Source: Candidatus Solirubrobacter pratensis (GTDB lineage: Bacteria > Actinomycetota > Thermoleophilia > Solirubrobacterales > Solirubrobacteraceae). From it: a stretch of DNA of 64,000 nucleotides. Every line of letters begins with the position of its first letter. Positions within the stretch are counted from its first letter, which is position 1. Below are positions 16,286 through 24,780 of the stretch, in pieces. Both the position numbers and the translations under genes were made by a program. The stretch spans positions 310,001-374,000 of the forward strand of contig NZ_KE384481.1 of assembly GCF_000425945.1 (NCBI RefSeq), in the 5' to 3' direction. The notes under the pieces are model-generated. The model was not told where the DNA came from. It searched no databases and saw only the letters and a list, made by a program, of their open reading frames with translations.

Positions 16286-17812
16286 GTGCGCGATCCCTTC
16301 ATCGCGGTCGATGCCGGGACGGACATCCGGGCGCACGCGCGCGCCCTGCGGCGCGCGTGGGAGGCGCGCGAGCCGGCGTCGGTGCGCGCCGTCATCTCGC
16401 AGTCGTGGTCGCGGATGGCGTCGGCGGGTCTGGATCCGGACCACCTGCACCCGAGGCGCGCGCTGTCCCCGGAGGCGGTGGACGATGCCCGCGCGGCGTC
16501 CGGGCTGGGCGAGGCGCTGCCCGCGCTGCGCCGCTGCCTCGGCGGCCTGGCGCTCGACGCCGAGCACGTGATGGTGATCTGCGACGCCGCCGGGCGGATC
16601 CTGTGGATCGAGGGGCACCCCCGCGTCAAGCACCGCGCCGAGGGCATCACGTTCACGGAAGGGATGCTGTGGACCGAGGACAGCGCCGGGACGAACGCGA
16701 TCGGCACCGCGCTCGAGATCCAGCGCGCCGTGCAGGTCTTCTCGGCCGAGCACTTCCTGTCCGAGCAGCACATGTGGTGGTGCTCGGCCGCGCCGATCCA
16801 CGATCCCGCCACCGGCGCGCTGCTCGGCGTCGTGGACATCAGCGGGCCGATGCGCACGGCGCACCCGCACAGCCTGGCGCTCGTGATGGCGGCGGCCGAG
16901 ATGGCCGAGGACGTGCTGCGCTACAAGCTCGCGGTCGAGGAGAACCGGCTGCGCGTGCTGTATCTGGAGCGCACGACCGGCGCGGGCACGAGCGCGCTGG
17001 TCGGCGCCGGCGGCCGCGTGCTCCTGGCCCATCCGGCGGGCTGGATCGCCGGGCCGGTCGAGATCCCGCCCGGCGGCGGGCTGGTCGCGCTCGAGGACGG
17101 GCGCGTCGCGTTGGCCGAGCCGCTCGAGGTCGCGCCGCCGGCGGCCGACGGCGCCTGGGTGCTGCGGCTGATCCCGGAGCGGACCGTCGCGCGCCCGCGG
17201 CTGCGCCTGCGGCTGCTCGGCCGCTCCGCGACCGCGGCGCTCGGGGAGGCGGGACCGCTCGCGCTCTCGCTGCGCCACGCCGAGATCCTCGCGCTGCTCG
17301 CCCTGCACCCGGACGGGCTGACCGCCGAGCAGCTCACGCTGCACCTCTACGGCGAGTCCGGCAACCGCATCTCGACGCGCGCGGAGATGTCGCGGCTGCG
17401 CAAGCTGCTGGGCGCGTGCCTCGCCGCCCGTCCCTACCGCCTGCTCGCCGACCTCGACGCCGACTTCCTCCAGGTCGAGTCCGCGCTCGCCGCCGGGGAC
17501 GTCGACGCCGCCTTCGACGCCTTCCGCGGGCCGCTGCTGGCGGAGTCCGGCGCGCCGCGCGTGGCGCAGGCGCGCGACGAGCTCGAGGGCGCGCTGCGGC
17601 GGGCGGCGACGGGGTCGCTCGACGGGCTCTGGCGCTGGCTGCAGACCGAGCCGGGGCGCGACGACCTCGCCGCGATGCACGAGTTCCTCCGCCGCGCGCC
17701 GGCGGGCGACCCGCACCGCGCGCTGATCGAGGCGCGGGCGCGCTCGCTCGAGCGGCGCTGGGGCATGGTCGCGATCGCCCGGGTGCATCGGCTCCGGGAG
17801 CCCGCCGCATGA
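16286..17812 (+). CDS. AcoR-like GAF activator without AAA+ domain
   Basis: The 508-residue regulator has an AcoR-type N-terminal half: RAVISQSWSRMASAGLDPD, a GAF domain (about residues 75-210) with VMVICDAAGRILWIEGH, EGMLWTEDSAGTNAIGTAL and WWCSAAPIHDPATGALLGVV. The C-terminal half lacks the sigma-54 AAA+ module; instead it has LSLRHAEILALLALHPDGLT and STRAEMSRLRKLLGA, which read as a winged HTH, then a helical tail. It is known as a GAF/HTH family in actinobacteria. TACAGT ends nine bases before the GTG. Its place opposite acoX argues that it senses acetoin or a product and activates the aco operon with a housekeeping-type sigma factor; this is inference. Confidence 0.8.
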   Translation: MRDPFIAVDAGTDIRAHARALRRAWEAREPASVRAVISQSWSRMASAGLDPDHLHPRRALSPEAVDDARAASGLGEALPALRRCLGGLALDAEHVMVICDAAGRILWIEGHPRVKHRAEGITFTEGMLWTEDSAGTNAIGTALEIQRAVQVFSAEHFLSEQHMWWCSAAPIHDPATGALLGVVDISGPMRTAHPHSLALVMAAAEMAEDVLRYKLAVEENRLRVLYLERTTGAGTSALVGAGGRVLLAHPAGWIAGPVEIPPGGGLVALEDGRVALAEPLEVAPPAADGAWVLRLIPERTVARPRLRLRLLGRSATAALGEAGPLALSLRHAEILALLALHPDGLTAEQLTLHLYGESGNRISTRAEMSRLRKLLGACLAARPYRLLADLDADFLQVESALAAGDVDAAFDAFRGPLLAESGAPRVAQARDELEGALRRAATGSLDGLWRWLQTEPGRDDLAAMHEFLRRAPAGDPHRALIEARARSLERRWGMVAIARVHRLREPAA

Positions 17813-18219
17813 AGGCGCTCATCCAGCTTCGCGAGGCCTACGCCGCGGGCCACGTGAGCACGTCGACGCTGGAGTCGCGGATCGCGCTCGCGCTGTCCGG
17901 CGCGAGCGAGGACGCGGTGTGGGACCTCCCACGCTGGTGGCACCGCCGCACCGCCCCGCGGACGCTCGTCGTCGACGGGGTCGAGTGGCCGCTCGGGCCG
18001 TCGCTGCGGATCGGGCGCAGCTCGTCGTGCGATCTCGTGCTGCCCGACGACGCGGTCTCGCGCCGGCACGCCGAGATCGCGCTGCGCGGCGGGCTCTGCG
18101 CGATCCGCGACCTCGGCTCCTGCAATGGGACCTACGTGAACGGGCGTCCGGTCACGCGCGCCCGGCTGCGCCGCGGCGACGAGCTCCAGCTCGGCGAGAC
18201 GCTGCTGCAGCTCAGATAG
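17809..18219 (+). CDS. FHA-domain protein
   Basis: The 136-residue protein has a short N-terminal helical region (LREAYAAGHVSTSTLESRIA, similar to the DUF1707 helix) and a C-terminal forkhead-associated domain with LRIGRSSSCDLVLPDDAVS, RRHAEI, and DLGSCNGTYVNG, the full set of phosphothreonine-binding loop residues (Arg, Ser, His, Asn). It should bind a phosphothreonine protein in the cytoplasm. It overlaps the GAF-HTH gene by ATGA, so the two are coexpressed. This would link acetoin control to Ser/Thr kinase signalling, but the partner is unknown. Confidence 0.85.
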   Translation: MKALIQLREAYAAGHVSTSTLESRIALALSGASEDAVWDLPRWWHRRTAPRTLVVDGVEWPLGPSLRIGRSSSCDLVLPDDAVSRRHAEIALRGGLCAIRDLGSCNGTYVNGRPVTRARLRRGDELQLGETLLQLR

Positions 18220-18353
18220 CCCGCGGCGGACCCGCGCGGTGCATGGTCAGGACGATATGGCGCGCAGCAGCGCGGTCGTCGCGGCGGGTCCACCAGGCAC
18301 GCCCCTCGGCGGGGGTGGAGCCGGCCGGGCGAATCCCGCTGTGAGCGCCGGGC
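18220..18353. other. Intergenic, convergent ends
   Basis: A 134-base spacer between the FHA gene stop and the PucR gene stop. It holds GC-rich dyads around 18300-18335 (CCCCTCGGCGGGGG and CGGGCGAATCCCG), which may serve as a bidirectional terminator. No RNA gene is evident. Confidence 0.35.
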
Positions 18354-19484
18354 TCAACCCAGCCGCGCGAGCCGCAGCGCGAGATGGCAGAGGAGCCGGT
18401 CCTCGCCGTTGCGCAGATCGATCTCCGCCAGCTCCTCGATGCGCCGCAGCCGGTAGTACAGGCCGCCGCGGTGCAGCGACAGCGCCGCCGCCGTCGCCTT
18501 CACGTCGCCCGCGTGATCCAGGTAGGCCTCGAGCGTCCGCACGAGCGCCTCGTCGCCGGCCTCCAGCAGCCGCCGCAGTCCGTCGGGCAGATCGTCGAGC
18601 GCCGAGTCCGGCAGCGAGGACACGAGCCGGTCGACCCCCAGCTCCTCCCAGCGCGCCCGGCCGGCCGGCTCGCGCCCCGCGACCCGCAAGGCGGCGAGCG
18701 CGCGCCGGTGCGAGGTGCGGGCGTCCCGCAGCGACTCGACCGCCTCGCCCTCGCCGACCAGCACGCGCGGCTCGCGCACGGCGCCGAGCGCGTCGGTCAC
18801 CACGTCGCCGGGCATCCCGCGCCCGCCGGCGATCACCACGATGCCGCCGTCGATCTCGCCGCACAGCCCCTGCTTGGCCGGCAACCGGGCACGCAGGCGG
18901 TCGAGCACGTCGGCACGCCAGTCCTCGGCGGCCGGGCCGTCCGGCGCCGCGGCCCACACCCGCAGCGGGCGCAGCGGGAGGTAGCGGTCGGCCTCGAGCT
19001 CGGCCGCGGCCGTCGCGGAGCGGCTCGCGTCCGGGCTCAGGAGCGCGGCGACGAGCTCCTGCTCGCGCCTGCGCCGGTGCAGCGCGGCGTCCGCGTCGGG
19101 CTGCACGAGCGCGGCGGCCTCGGCCGCGGCCGCGCGCGCGAGCCGCAGCTCCTCGGAGGTCACCGGCGGGTCGTCGAGCAGCCACAGATAGCCGAGCCGG
19201 CGGCCGCCGCCGACGAGCGGCACGCACACGCGCGCCCGCATGCCGATCTCCGGATGCGCCGGGATCCGCAGCGGGCCGGTGGCCGTGCGGATGCCCTCGT
19301 CGTGCAGTGCCATCCGCGCGGTCTCGGGCGCGAGCCGCCCGAGGATGCTCGCCGTGCGCACCTCGTCGAGCTCGCCGAACTGGATGCTGTACGCGAGCGG
19401 GCGAAGCTCCAGGTCGTCGACCAGCACCGGACGGCTCAGCCGCAGGCTCAGCGCGTCGACGATCTCCTGAAGTCCGCGCTCCAC
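18354..19484 (-). CDS. PucR/CdaR-family transcriptional regulator
   Basis: The 376-residue protein has an N-terminal GAF-like part (RPVLVDDLELRPLAYSIQ, ARVCVPLVGGGRRLGYLWLL), a middle CdaR GGDEF-like domain (VLVGEGEAVESLRDARTSHR) and a C-terminal PucR HTH with LVRTLEAYLDHAGDVKATAA and LHRGGLYYRLRRIEEL. PucR/CdaR proteins are activators that respond to purines, sugar acids or amino acid derivatives; the ligand here is unknown. TACGCT ends ten bases before the GTG start. It shares its strand with the PHP phosphatase gene upstream (22-base gap) and could be in one transcription unit with it. Confidence 0.88.
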   Translation of the reverse strand: MERGLQEIVDALSLRLSRPVLVDDLELRPLAYSIQFGELDEVRTASILGRLAPETARMALHDEGIRTATGPLRIPAHPEIGMRARVCVPLVGGGRRLGYLWLLDDPPVTSEELRLARAAAAEAAALVQPDADAALHRRRREQELVAALLSPDASRSATAAAELEADRYLPLRPLRVWAAAPDGPAAEDWRADVLDRLRARLPAKQGLCGEIDGGIVVIAGGRGMPGDVVTDALGAVREPRVLVGEGEAVESLRDARTSHRRALAALRVAGREPAGRARWEELGVDRLVSSLPDSALDDLPDGLRRLLEAGDEALVRTLEAYLDHAGDVKATAAALSLHRGGLYYRLRRIEELAEIDLRNGEDRLLCHLALRLARLG

Positions 19485-19506
19485 CTGGGGAGCGAGCGTA
19501 GAGGGT

Positions 19507-20262
19507 TCAAGATGAGGCGGCGACCGGCTCGAAGTCGAGGCTCGGGATGCCCTGGTGCAGCAGGAAGCGCGGATTGGACTGCGTCAGCCGGTAGGCCTGC
19601 GCGCTGGACGCGCCCGCCGCGAGAAGCAGGTGGAAGCCGAGCTGGAGCGTGTGATCGCGCGAGCCGGGATGCCCGTCCGAGGCCAGGCAGTACGCGAGGC
19701 CGCGGCGCACGAAGTCGGCCGCCAGCTCCTGGACGTCGAGCCCGTGGTTGCCGAGCAGCGAGCAGACGTTGACCTGCAGCAGGGCGCCGGCCTCCACCAG
19801 CGGCCACAGGGCGTCGTGACCGCCCGCGGCGCGCTCGGGATGCGCGAGCAGCAGGCCGTAGCCGAGGACGGAGAGCCGCTGCGCGGCGGTTACGAAGTCC
19901 TCGTCGATGCCTGCGAACGGGCATTCGAGCAGCAGCCAGCGCGCGCCGGCCGGCCCCTGCGCGATGTGGCGCAGCTGTTGGGGGGACAGCAGTAGTGCGT
20001 CGCGGTGCGCGAGCTCGCCGCCGGGGTGCAGCCGAACGCCGAGGCCTTCGCCCTCGATCGCTCGCTGGGCCTCCTCGCGCGCCTGCGCGAGCCCGGACAG
20101 GTGGATGCCCCGGAAGTGCGCGCGCTTGACGTGCGGGGTGCACGCCACGTCGCGCACGCCCTCGGCGTGGAGGCGGCGAGCGTGGCGGAGCGTCTCCTCC
20201 ATCGTCGCCGCCCCGTCGTCGAGGCCGGGGAGGATGTGGCAATGGAGATCGACGTACGACAT
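19507..20262 (-). CDS. PHP-family tyrosine-phosphatase-like protein (CpsB/YwqE type)
   Basis: A 251-residue PHP-domain metalloenzyme. Metal ligands are visible: DLHCH at residues 5-9, the CpsB signature ILPGLDDGA, TPHVKRAHF, GGELAHRD, LAHPERAAG and the C-terminal ASDGHPG. In Gram-positives such enzymes dephosphorylate bacterial tyrosine kinases that control capsule or exopolysaccharide; here no polysaccharide genes are near, so the substrate is open (phosphotyrosine or a phosphoester). TAGTGT lies eleven bases before the ATG. Confidence 0.85.
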   Translation of the reverse strand: MSYVDLHCHILPGLDDGAATMEETLRHARRLHAEGVRDVACTPHVKRAHFRGIHLSGLAQAREEAQRAIEGEGLGVRLHPGGELAHRDALLLSPQQLRHIAQGPAGARWLLLECPFAGIDEDFVTAAQRLSVLGYGLLLAHPERAAGGHDALWPLVEAGALLQVNVCSLLGNHGLDVQELAADFVRRGLAYCLASDGHPGSRDHTLQLGFHLLLAAGASSAQAYRLTQSNPRFLLHQGIPSLDFEPVAASS

Positions 20263-20320
20263 GCGGCCCCATCACACTAGAAGGCCGTGCCGACGGCGCT
20301 CGAGCGCGGTCACGCCGCGA

Positions 20321-21064
20321 TCACACGATCGAGAGCACGATGATCGCGGCGAGCACCAGCGTCGCGATCAGGACGACCGCCAGCGCGGCGCGCCGCCGGC
20401 GCCGGGCGCGGTCGGCCGTGCCGGTCTCGAGCCGGCGCAGCGCCTCGGCGACCTGACCGACCGAGAAGTAGGCGCCGTCGGCCGCGCGCGCGACGATCTC
20501 GAGCAGCGGCTGCGGCGGCTCCTCGCCGCGCAACATCGCGGCGAGCAGGCTCGCAACGGCGGCCGGTGACGAGGGCGGCCGGTCGGTGCGCGCGAGAATG
20601 CTGCGGCCGTCCAGCGGATCCAGGTACGCGTGCTCGGCGCTGATCCATACGCGCTCCGGCGTCACCGGCGGCAGCTCCGCGCCGGCGCCCTCCAGCGCCT
20701 GGACCGCCTCGGCGACCTGGCCCGCGATCCGCGTCGCGCGCTCCGGCGTCAGCGGGCCGTCGCGCAGCAGGAGATCGAGCCGGCGGCCGGGCGGCGCCTC
20801 GGCGATCGCGAGCGCGCACCCGCCGGCGGTACGCGCCTCGTAGACCGGCAGCACGTGCGGATGCACGACGCCGCGCAGGCGCTGCGCGCGCTCGAGGAAG
20901 CGCACGGCCGCGACAGCGCCGGGCGGCTCGGCGGCGACGTAGAGCGCGACCGTCCGGCCCTCGACGGGATCCTGCGCCCGCAGCACCGAGGCGGCGCCGT
21001 CGTCACGCTCGATCGACTCGATTCGGTAGCCGGCGAGCCGCGCCCCCGGCTGAAGGTTCCGCAC
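20321..21064 (-). CDS. Membrane-anchored Ser/Thr kinase-like protein, probable pseudokinase
   Basis: About 247 residues. The N-terminal 200 follow a bacterial Ser/Thr kinase layout: LAGYRIESIERDDGAASVLRA (glycine loop, degraded), VALYVAAE where the VAIK lysine should be, RLRGVVHPHVLPVYEA, LDLLLRDGPLTPERA, then VTPERVWIS where HRDLKPEN is expected and LDPLDG instead of DFG. The Lys, catalytic Asp and DFG Asp are thus missing. A basic stretch RARRRRRAALAV and a C-terminal transmembrane helix follow, as in PknB-like proteins. It probably binds rather than phosphorylates. The start is GTG 21064 (GGAAGGGAAG upstream) or GTG 21085. It is divergent from the MFS gene at 21149. Confidence 0.7.
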   Translation of the reverse strand: MRNLQPGARLAGYRIESIERDDGAASVLRAQDPVEGRTVALYVAAEPPGAVAAVRFLERAQRLRGVVHPHVLPVYEARTAGGCALAIAEAPPGRRLDLLLRDGPLTPERATRIAGQVAEAVQALEGAGAELPPVTPERVWISAEHAYLDPLDGRSILARTDRPPSSPAAVASLLAAMLRGEEPPQPLLEIVARAADGAYFSVGQVAEALRRLETGTADRARRRRRAALAVVLIATLVLAAIIVLSIV

Positions 21065-21148
21065 CCTGACTTCCCTTCCGTTCACCGACCCGCGCCCATT
21101 AGAGCCGATGCGCGTGCTCCCGCCAAGTCCTCCATAGTGTGTGGCGAA

Positions 21149-22633
21149 ATGGTCGACACCAGTCCGCTTACGCACCGTCAGATCCTCGTCGTCCTCGCCG
21201 GCGTGATGGCGGGCATGCTGCTCGCCGCGCTGGACCAGAGCATCGTCGGCACCGCGCTGCCGCGGATCGTGAGCGAGCTCGGGGGCCTCGACAAGCTCTC
21301 CTGGGTGGTCACCGCCTACCTGCTGACGTCGACGGCGGTCACCCCGCTGTGGGGCAAGATCTCCGATCTCTACGGGCGCCGGCTGATCTTCCAGGCGGCG
21401 ATCGGCATCTTCGTCATCGGCTCGGCGCTCTCGGGCATGGCGCAGACGATGGCCGAGCTGATCGCCGCGCGCGCGTTCCAGGGCGTCGGCGGTGGCGGGC
21501 TGTTCGCGATCGCGCTGTCGATCATCGGCGACGTCATCCCGCCGCGCGAGCGCGGCAAGTACCAGGGATACTTCGCCGGCGTCTTCGGCGTCTCGAGCAT
21601 CGCCGGGCCGCTGCTCGGCGGCTGGTTCACGGACGGACCCGGCTGGCGCTGGATCTTCTTCATCAACGTGCCGATCGGGATCGCCGCGCTGGTGATCACC
21701 TCGAGCGCGCTCAAGCTGCCGGTGCGCCGGCGCGAGCACTCGATCGACTACCTCGGCGCGGCGACGATCATCGCCTCGGTGACGTGCCTGCTGCTGTACC
21801 TGAACTGGCGCGGCAAGGACTACGGCTGGGGCGAGACGGGAGCGCTCGCGCTGCTGGCCGGCGCGCTGGGGCTGGGCGTCGCGTTCGTGTGCATCGAGCT
21901 GCGGGCGCCCGAGCCGATCCTGCCGATGAGGCTGTTCCGCAACCCGATCTTCTGCGTGGGGAACCTGTACGGCTTCCTCGCCGGCATCGTGATGTTCGGG
22001 ACGATCATCTTCCTGCCGCTCTACCTGCAGGCGGTGCAGGGGATGTCGCCGACGCTGTCAGGGCTGGCGCTGCTGCCGGCGATGGTGGGCATCTTCGCGA
22101 CCTCGATCCCCGCCGGGCAGCTGATCTCGCGCACCGGGCGCTACAAGATCTTCCCGGTCATCGGCGCGGTGCTGCTGACGCTCTCGCTGCTCGGGCTGTC
22201 GCGGCTCGGCGCGGACACGCCCTACTGGAAGGCGGCGATCGCGATCTTCCTGCTCGGCGCCGGCCTGGGCCTGACGATGCAGACGATCCTGACCGCGATC
22301 CAGAACGCCGTCGACCGCGCGGACCTCGGCACCGCCACCGGCGCGACGACGTTCTTCCGCCAGATCGGCGGTGCGATCGGCGCGGCCGCGTTCGGCGCGG
22401 TGCTGGCGAGCCGGCTCACCGTCCACCTCGCCGACGAGTTCGGCGGCAACGCACCGAAGGCGGACACCAACAACGTGCAGGCGATCCAGGCGTTGCACGG
22501 CGCCGTGCGCGAGCACGTGCTGACCGCGTTCTCGGACGCGCTCGACGACGTGTTCTTCATCGGCGTGCCGGTCGTCGTGCTCGCGTTCTTCGTCGCGCTC
22601 GGGCTCAAGGAAGTGCCGCTGCGCACGACGTAG
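21149..22633 (+). CDS. MFS drug exporter, DHA2 (EmrB/QacA) family
   Basis: The 494-residue permease has 14 predicted membrane segments and the DHA2 motifs: LAALDQSIVGTALPRIVSEL in TM1, GKISDLYGRRLIFQ (motif A), and the TM5 antiporter motif GPLLGGWFTDGPGWRWIFFI. It should expel a drug or metabolite in exchange for protons. A hydrophilic part near the C-terminus (HLADEFGGNAPKADTNN) is typical of the subfamily. TAGTGT ends eight bases before the ATG. No regulator is directly adjacent apart from the divergent pseudokinase. Confidence 0.88.
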   Translation: MVDTSPLTHRQILVVLAGVMAGMLLAALDQSIVGTALPRIVSELGGLDKLSWVVTAYLLTSTAVTPLWGKISDLYGRRLIFQAAIGIFVIGSALSGMAQTMAELIAARAFQGVGGGGLFAIALSIIGDVIPPRERGKYQGYFAGVFGVSSIAGPLLGGWFTDGPGWRWIFFINVPIGIAALVITSSALKLPVRRREHSIDYLGAATIIASVTCLLLYLNWRGKDYGWGETGALALLAGALGLGVAFVCIELRAPEPILPMRLFRNPIFCVGNLYGFLAGIVMFGTIIFLPLYLQAVQGMSPTLSGLALLPAMVGIFATSIPAGQLISRTGRYKIFPVIGAVLLTLSLLGLSRLGADTPYWKAAIAIFLLGAGLGLTMQTILTAIQNAVDRADLGTATGATTFFRQIGGAIGAAAFGAVLASRLTVHLADEFGGNAPKADTNNVQAIQALHGAVREHVLTAFSDALDDVFFIGVPVVVLAFFVALGLKEVPLRTT

Positions 22634-22678
22634 ATCCCCGCGGCGAGCGATTGCCGTTCGTGCCGGACGCGGACGTGC

Positions 22679-23716
22679 TCACACGCTGAAGCGCGTGACG
22701 GCGGCCTCGTCCCACTCGATCGGGCCGCCGGGCATCACCGTCCCGTCCTTCGCCACGACCGGCTCCTGCAGGATCGGCCCCGCCTTGTCGAGGTGCTCGA
22801 GGTAGTGCCCGTTCGGGATCGCGGCGAGCAGGTGGGCGCTGACCTCGGGGTAGAGGTGCGTGCTCGTCGGCAGGCCGTGGGCGGCGACGCGCAGGAAGCC
22901 CGTGACGCCGCCGACCCGGGCGACGTCGGGCATCACGAGGTCGGTCGCGCCGGCCTCGACGCTGCGGCGCGCCTCCTCCGGCGACCACCAGCTCTCGCCG
23001 GCCTGGACCGGCGTGGCGGTGGCCGCGGTGAAGCGCGCGTAGGCGGCGAGGTCGGCGGCGGGGAACGGCTCCTCGATCCAGACCAGTCCCGCGTCGTCGA
23101 GGCGCTCGATGTCCGGGATCGGCTGCTGGTTGAGGTCGACCATGAGATCGACGCCGAGCGCCTTGATGCGGGCGATCACCGCTGGATCGGTCGACTTGAC
23201 CTTGAGGGCCGGGAATCCCTCCGCGGCGCGGGCCTCGGCATCCGCGCCGGCGCGGGACGTCAGGCTGCCGTAGGCGGGGACCGGCTCGGGCGCGCCGCCG
23301 AGCAGGGTCGCCAGCGGCAGCTCCGCGGCACGCGCCAGCGCGTCCCACGCGGCCATGTCGAGGCCGCCGAGGGCGTAGCCCATGAGGCCGGCCGTGCCGG
23401 TGAAGAAGAAGCGCGGGCGCAGGTCGTCGGAGAGCGTTGCGACGGGCCGGCCGGCGATGTCGAGCGCGTTCAGCGCCGCGACGACCCCCGCGAGCCCCTC
23501 GGGCGTGTAGGTCGCGACGTACGTCCGCCCGGTGACGCCCTGCTCGGTCTGGAGGTCGATCAGCGCGAGCGGGAACGTCGTCAGCGTCCCGGCCGCGGTC
23601 TCGACGGGCGGATCGGCGGGAAGCTCGACGGCGCGCACGCGCAGGGAGCGGACCGTGAGGGCGGGCGCGCGCTGGAGCGCCGCGGCGAGAAGATCGCTCC
23701 CGGTGCCCGTGCTCAC
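22679..23716 (-). CDS. Enolase-superfamily enzyme (mandelate racemase/MLE type)
   Basis: The 345-residue protein has the MR/MLE N-terminal capping domain (residues 15-130; GLMGYALGGLDMAAWDALAR) and a TIM barrel with the catalytic KxK in PALKVKSTD, metal ligands in VDLNQQP (Asp), WIEEPFP (Glu) and QAGESWW, and ATDLVMPDVARVGGVTGFL. It should abstract a proton alpha to a carboxylate: a racemase, epimerase or sugar-acid dehydratase; the substrate cannot be told. The start GTG overlaps the stop of the nitronate-monooxygenase-like gene by GTGA, so the two enzymes are made together and may share a pathway. Confidence 0.8.
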   Translation of the reverse strand: MSTGTGSDLLAAALQRAPALTVRSLRVRAVELPADPPVETAAGTLTTFPLALIDLQTEQGVTGRTYVATYTPEGLAGVVAALNALDIAGRPVATLSDDLRPRFFFTGTAGLMGYALGGLDMAAWDALARAAELPLATLLGGAPEPVPAYGSLTSRAGADAEARAAEGFPALKVKSTDPAVIARIKALGVDLMVDLNQQPIPDIERLDDAGLVWIEEPFPAADLAAYARFTAATATPVQAGESWWSPEEARRSVEAGATDLVMPDVARVGGVTGFLRVAAHGLPTSTHLYPEVSAHLLAAIPNGHYLEHLDKAGPILQEPVVAKDGTVMPGGPIEWDEAAVTRFSV

Positions 23717-24756
23717 GGCGCGCCTTCGCTCAGCCGGCGCTCCGCCCGCGCCAGCGCCTCGCGGGCGCCGGTCGCCAGGCCCGCGAGGATCTCCGCCGCC
23801 GGCCGCTCCTCCGCGAGCGCGTGCGCCTCGCCGGCCCACAGGTTGATCGACTCGCCGTCGCCGGCCTCGCGCGCGGCCCTGCGGATCGGCGACGTGAGGT
23901 GGTGGATCTCCGGGTACGCGAGCGGCGCGTCGGGGTGCTCGTCCATGAAGCGATTGCGGATCCCGCGCGCGAGCCGGCCCGTGAACGCGCGCGTGAACCC
24001 GGTCGGACGGTCGGTCGCGAGCGCCTCGCGGTGGGCCGCCGGCGTGCCGGCCTCTCGCGCGCGCAGGAACGCGGTCCCGACGGCCGCCGCGGACGCCCCA
24101 GCGCACAGCGCCGCCGCCACCGCGCCGCCGGTCGCGATGCCCCCCGCGGCGACGAGCGGCTTGTCGGTGTCCGCCGCGATCAGCTGCAGCAGCGGCAGCA
24201 GCGAGAACAGCGCGACGTCGGGCGCGTCGGTGAAGCCCCCGCGGTGGCCGCCGGCCTCGCTGCCCTGCACCGCGAGCCCGTCGGCGCCCGCGGCGAGCGC
24301 GGTCTCGGCCTCCTGCGGGCTCGTCACCGTCACCCATGCCTCGGATCCTGCCGCCCGCACGCGCGCGATCTCGCCGGCAGACGGGCAGCCGAACGTGAAC
24401 GACACGACGGGCGGCGCGACGTCCTCGACCAGCGCCAGCTTCGCGGCCCAGTCGTCGTCCTCGAAGCGCGGCTCGCCCGCGCCTTCGCGCTCGGCGGCGA
24501 CGCGCCGCGCGTAGTCGCCGTAGGACGCCGGGTCCGACGGCGCGCCCGGGACGAACAGGTTCAGGCCGTACGGCCGCGCGGTCAACTCGCGCAGCGCGGC
24601 GATCCGCTCGCGCGTCGCGGCCGCGGTCAGGTAGCCCGCGGCGAGGAAGCCGAGGCCGCCGCCCTCGCTGACCGCCGCCGCCAGCTCCGGCGTCGACGGC
24701 CCGCCGGCGAGCGGCGCCAGGACGATGGGGACCTCCAGGCGATCCAGCACGCTCAT
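23713..24756 (-). CDS. Nitronate monooxygenase-like FMN protein
   Basis: The 347-residue TIM-barrel flavoprotein of the NMO/2-nitropropane dioxygenase family reads LEVPIVLAPLAGGPSTPELA, SEGGGLGFLAAGYL, VSFTFGCPS, then the phosphate-binding QGSEAGGHRGG and VAAGGIATGGAVAAAL. It oxidises alkyl nitronates or reduces enones with FMN. The ATG at 24756 is preferred to an upstream in-frame ATG because TACGAT ends seven bases before it and the conserved region begins there. It heads a two-gene unit with the enolase-superfamily enzyme. The long repeat region begins just upstream. Confidence 0.82.
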   Translation of the reverse strand: MSVLDRLEVPIVLAPLAGGPSTPELAAAVSEGGGLGFLAAGYLTAAATRERIAALRELTARPYGLNLFVPGAPSDPASYGDYARRVAAEREGAGEPRFEDDDWAAKLALVEDVAPPVVSFTFGCPSAGEIARVRAAGSEAWVTVTSPQEAETALAAGADGLAVQGSEAGGHRGGFTDAPDVALFSLLPLLQLIAADTDKPLVAAGGIATGGAVAAALCAGASAAAVGTAFLRAREAGTPAAHREALATDRPTGFTRAFTGRLARGIRNRFMDEHPDAPLAYPEIHHLTSPIRRAAREAGDGESINLWAGEAHALAEERPAAEILAGLATGAREALARAERRLSEGAP

Positions 24757-24780
24757 GGGCAAGATCGTATGTCCCGCGAG

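Noticed and set aside
18220..18353. Possible riboswitch or tRNA-like fold before the PucR gene
   Set aside because: CGGGCGAATCCCG recalls a T-arm, but no acceptor, D or anticodon arm can be drawn, and the spacer lies between two gene ends, where a riboswitch has no gene to control.
20321..21739. A 472-codon version of the pseudokinase
   Set aside because: It would run through the divergent MFS promoter and start inside the MFS gene; the kinase-like fold starts at the GTGs at 21064-21085.
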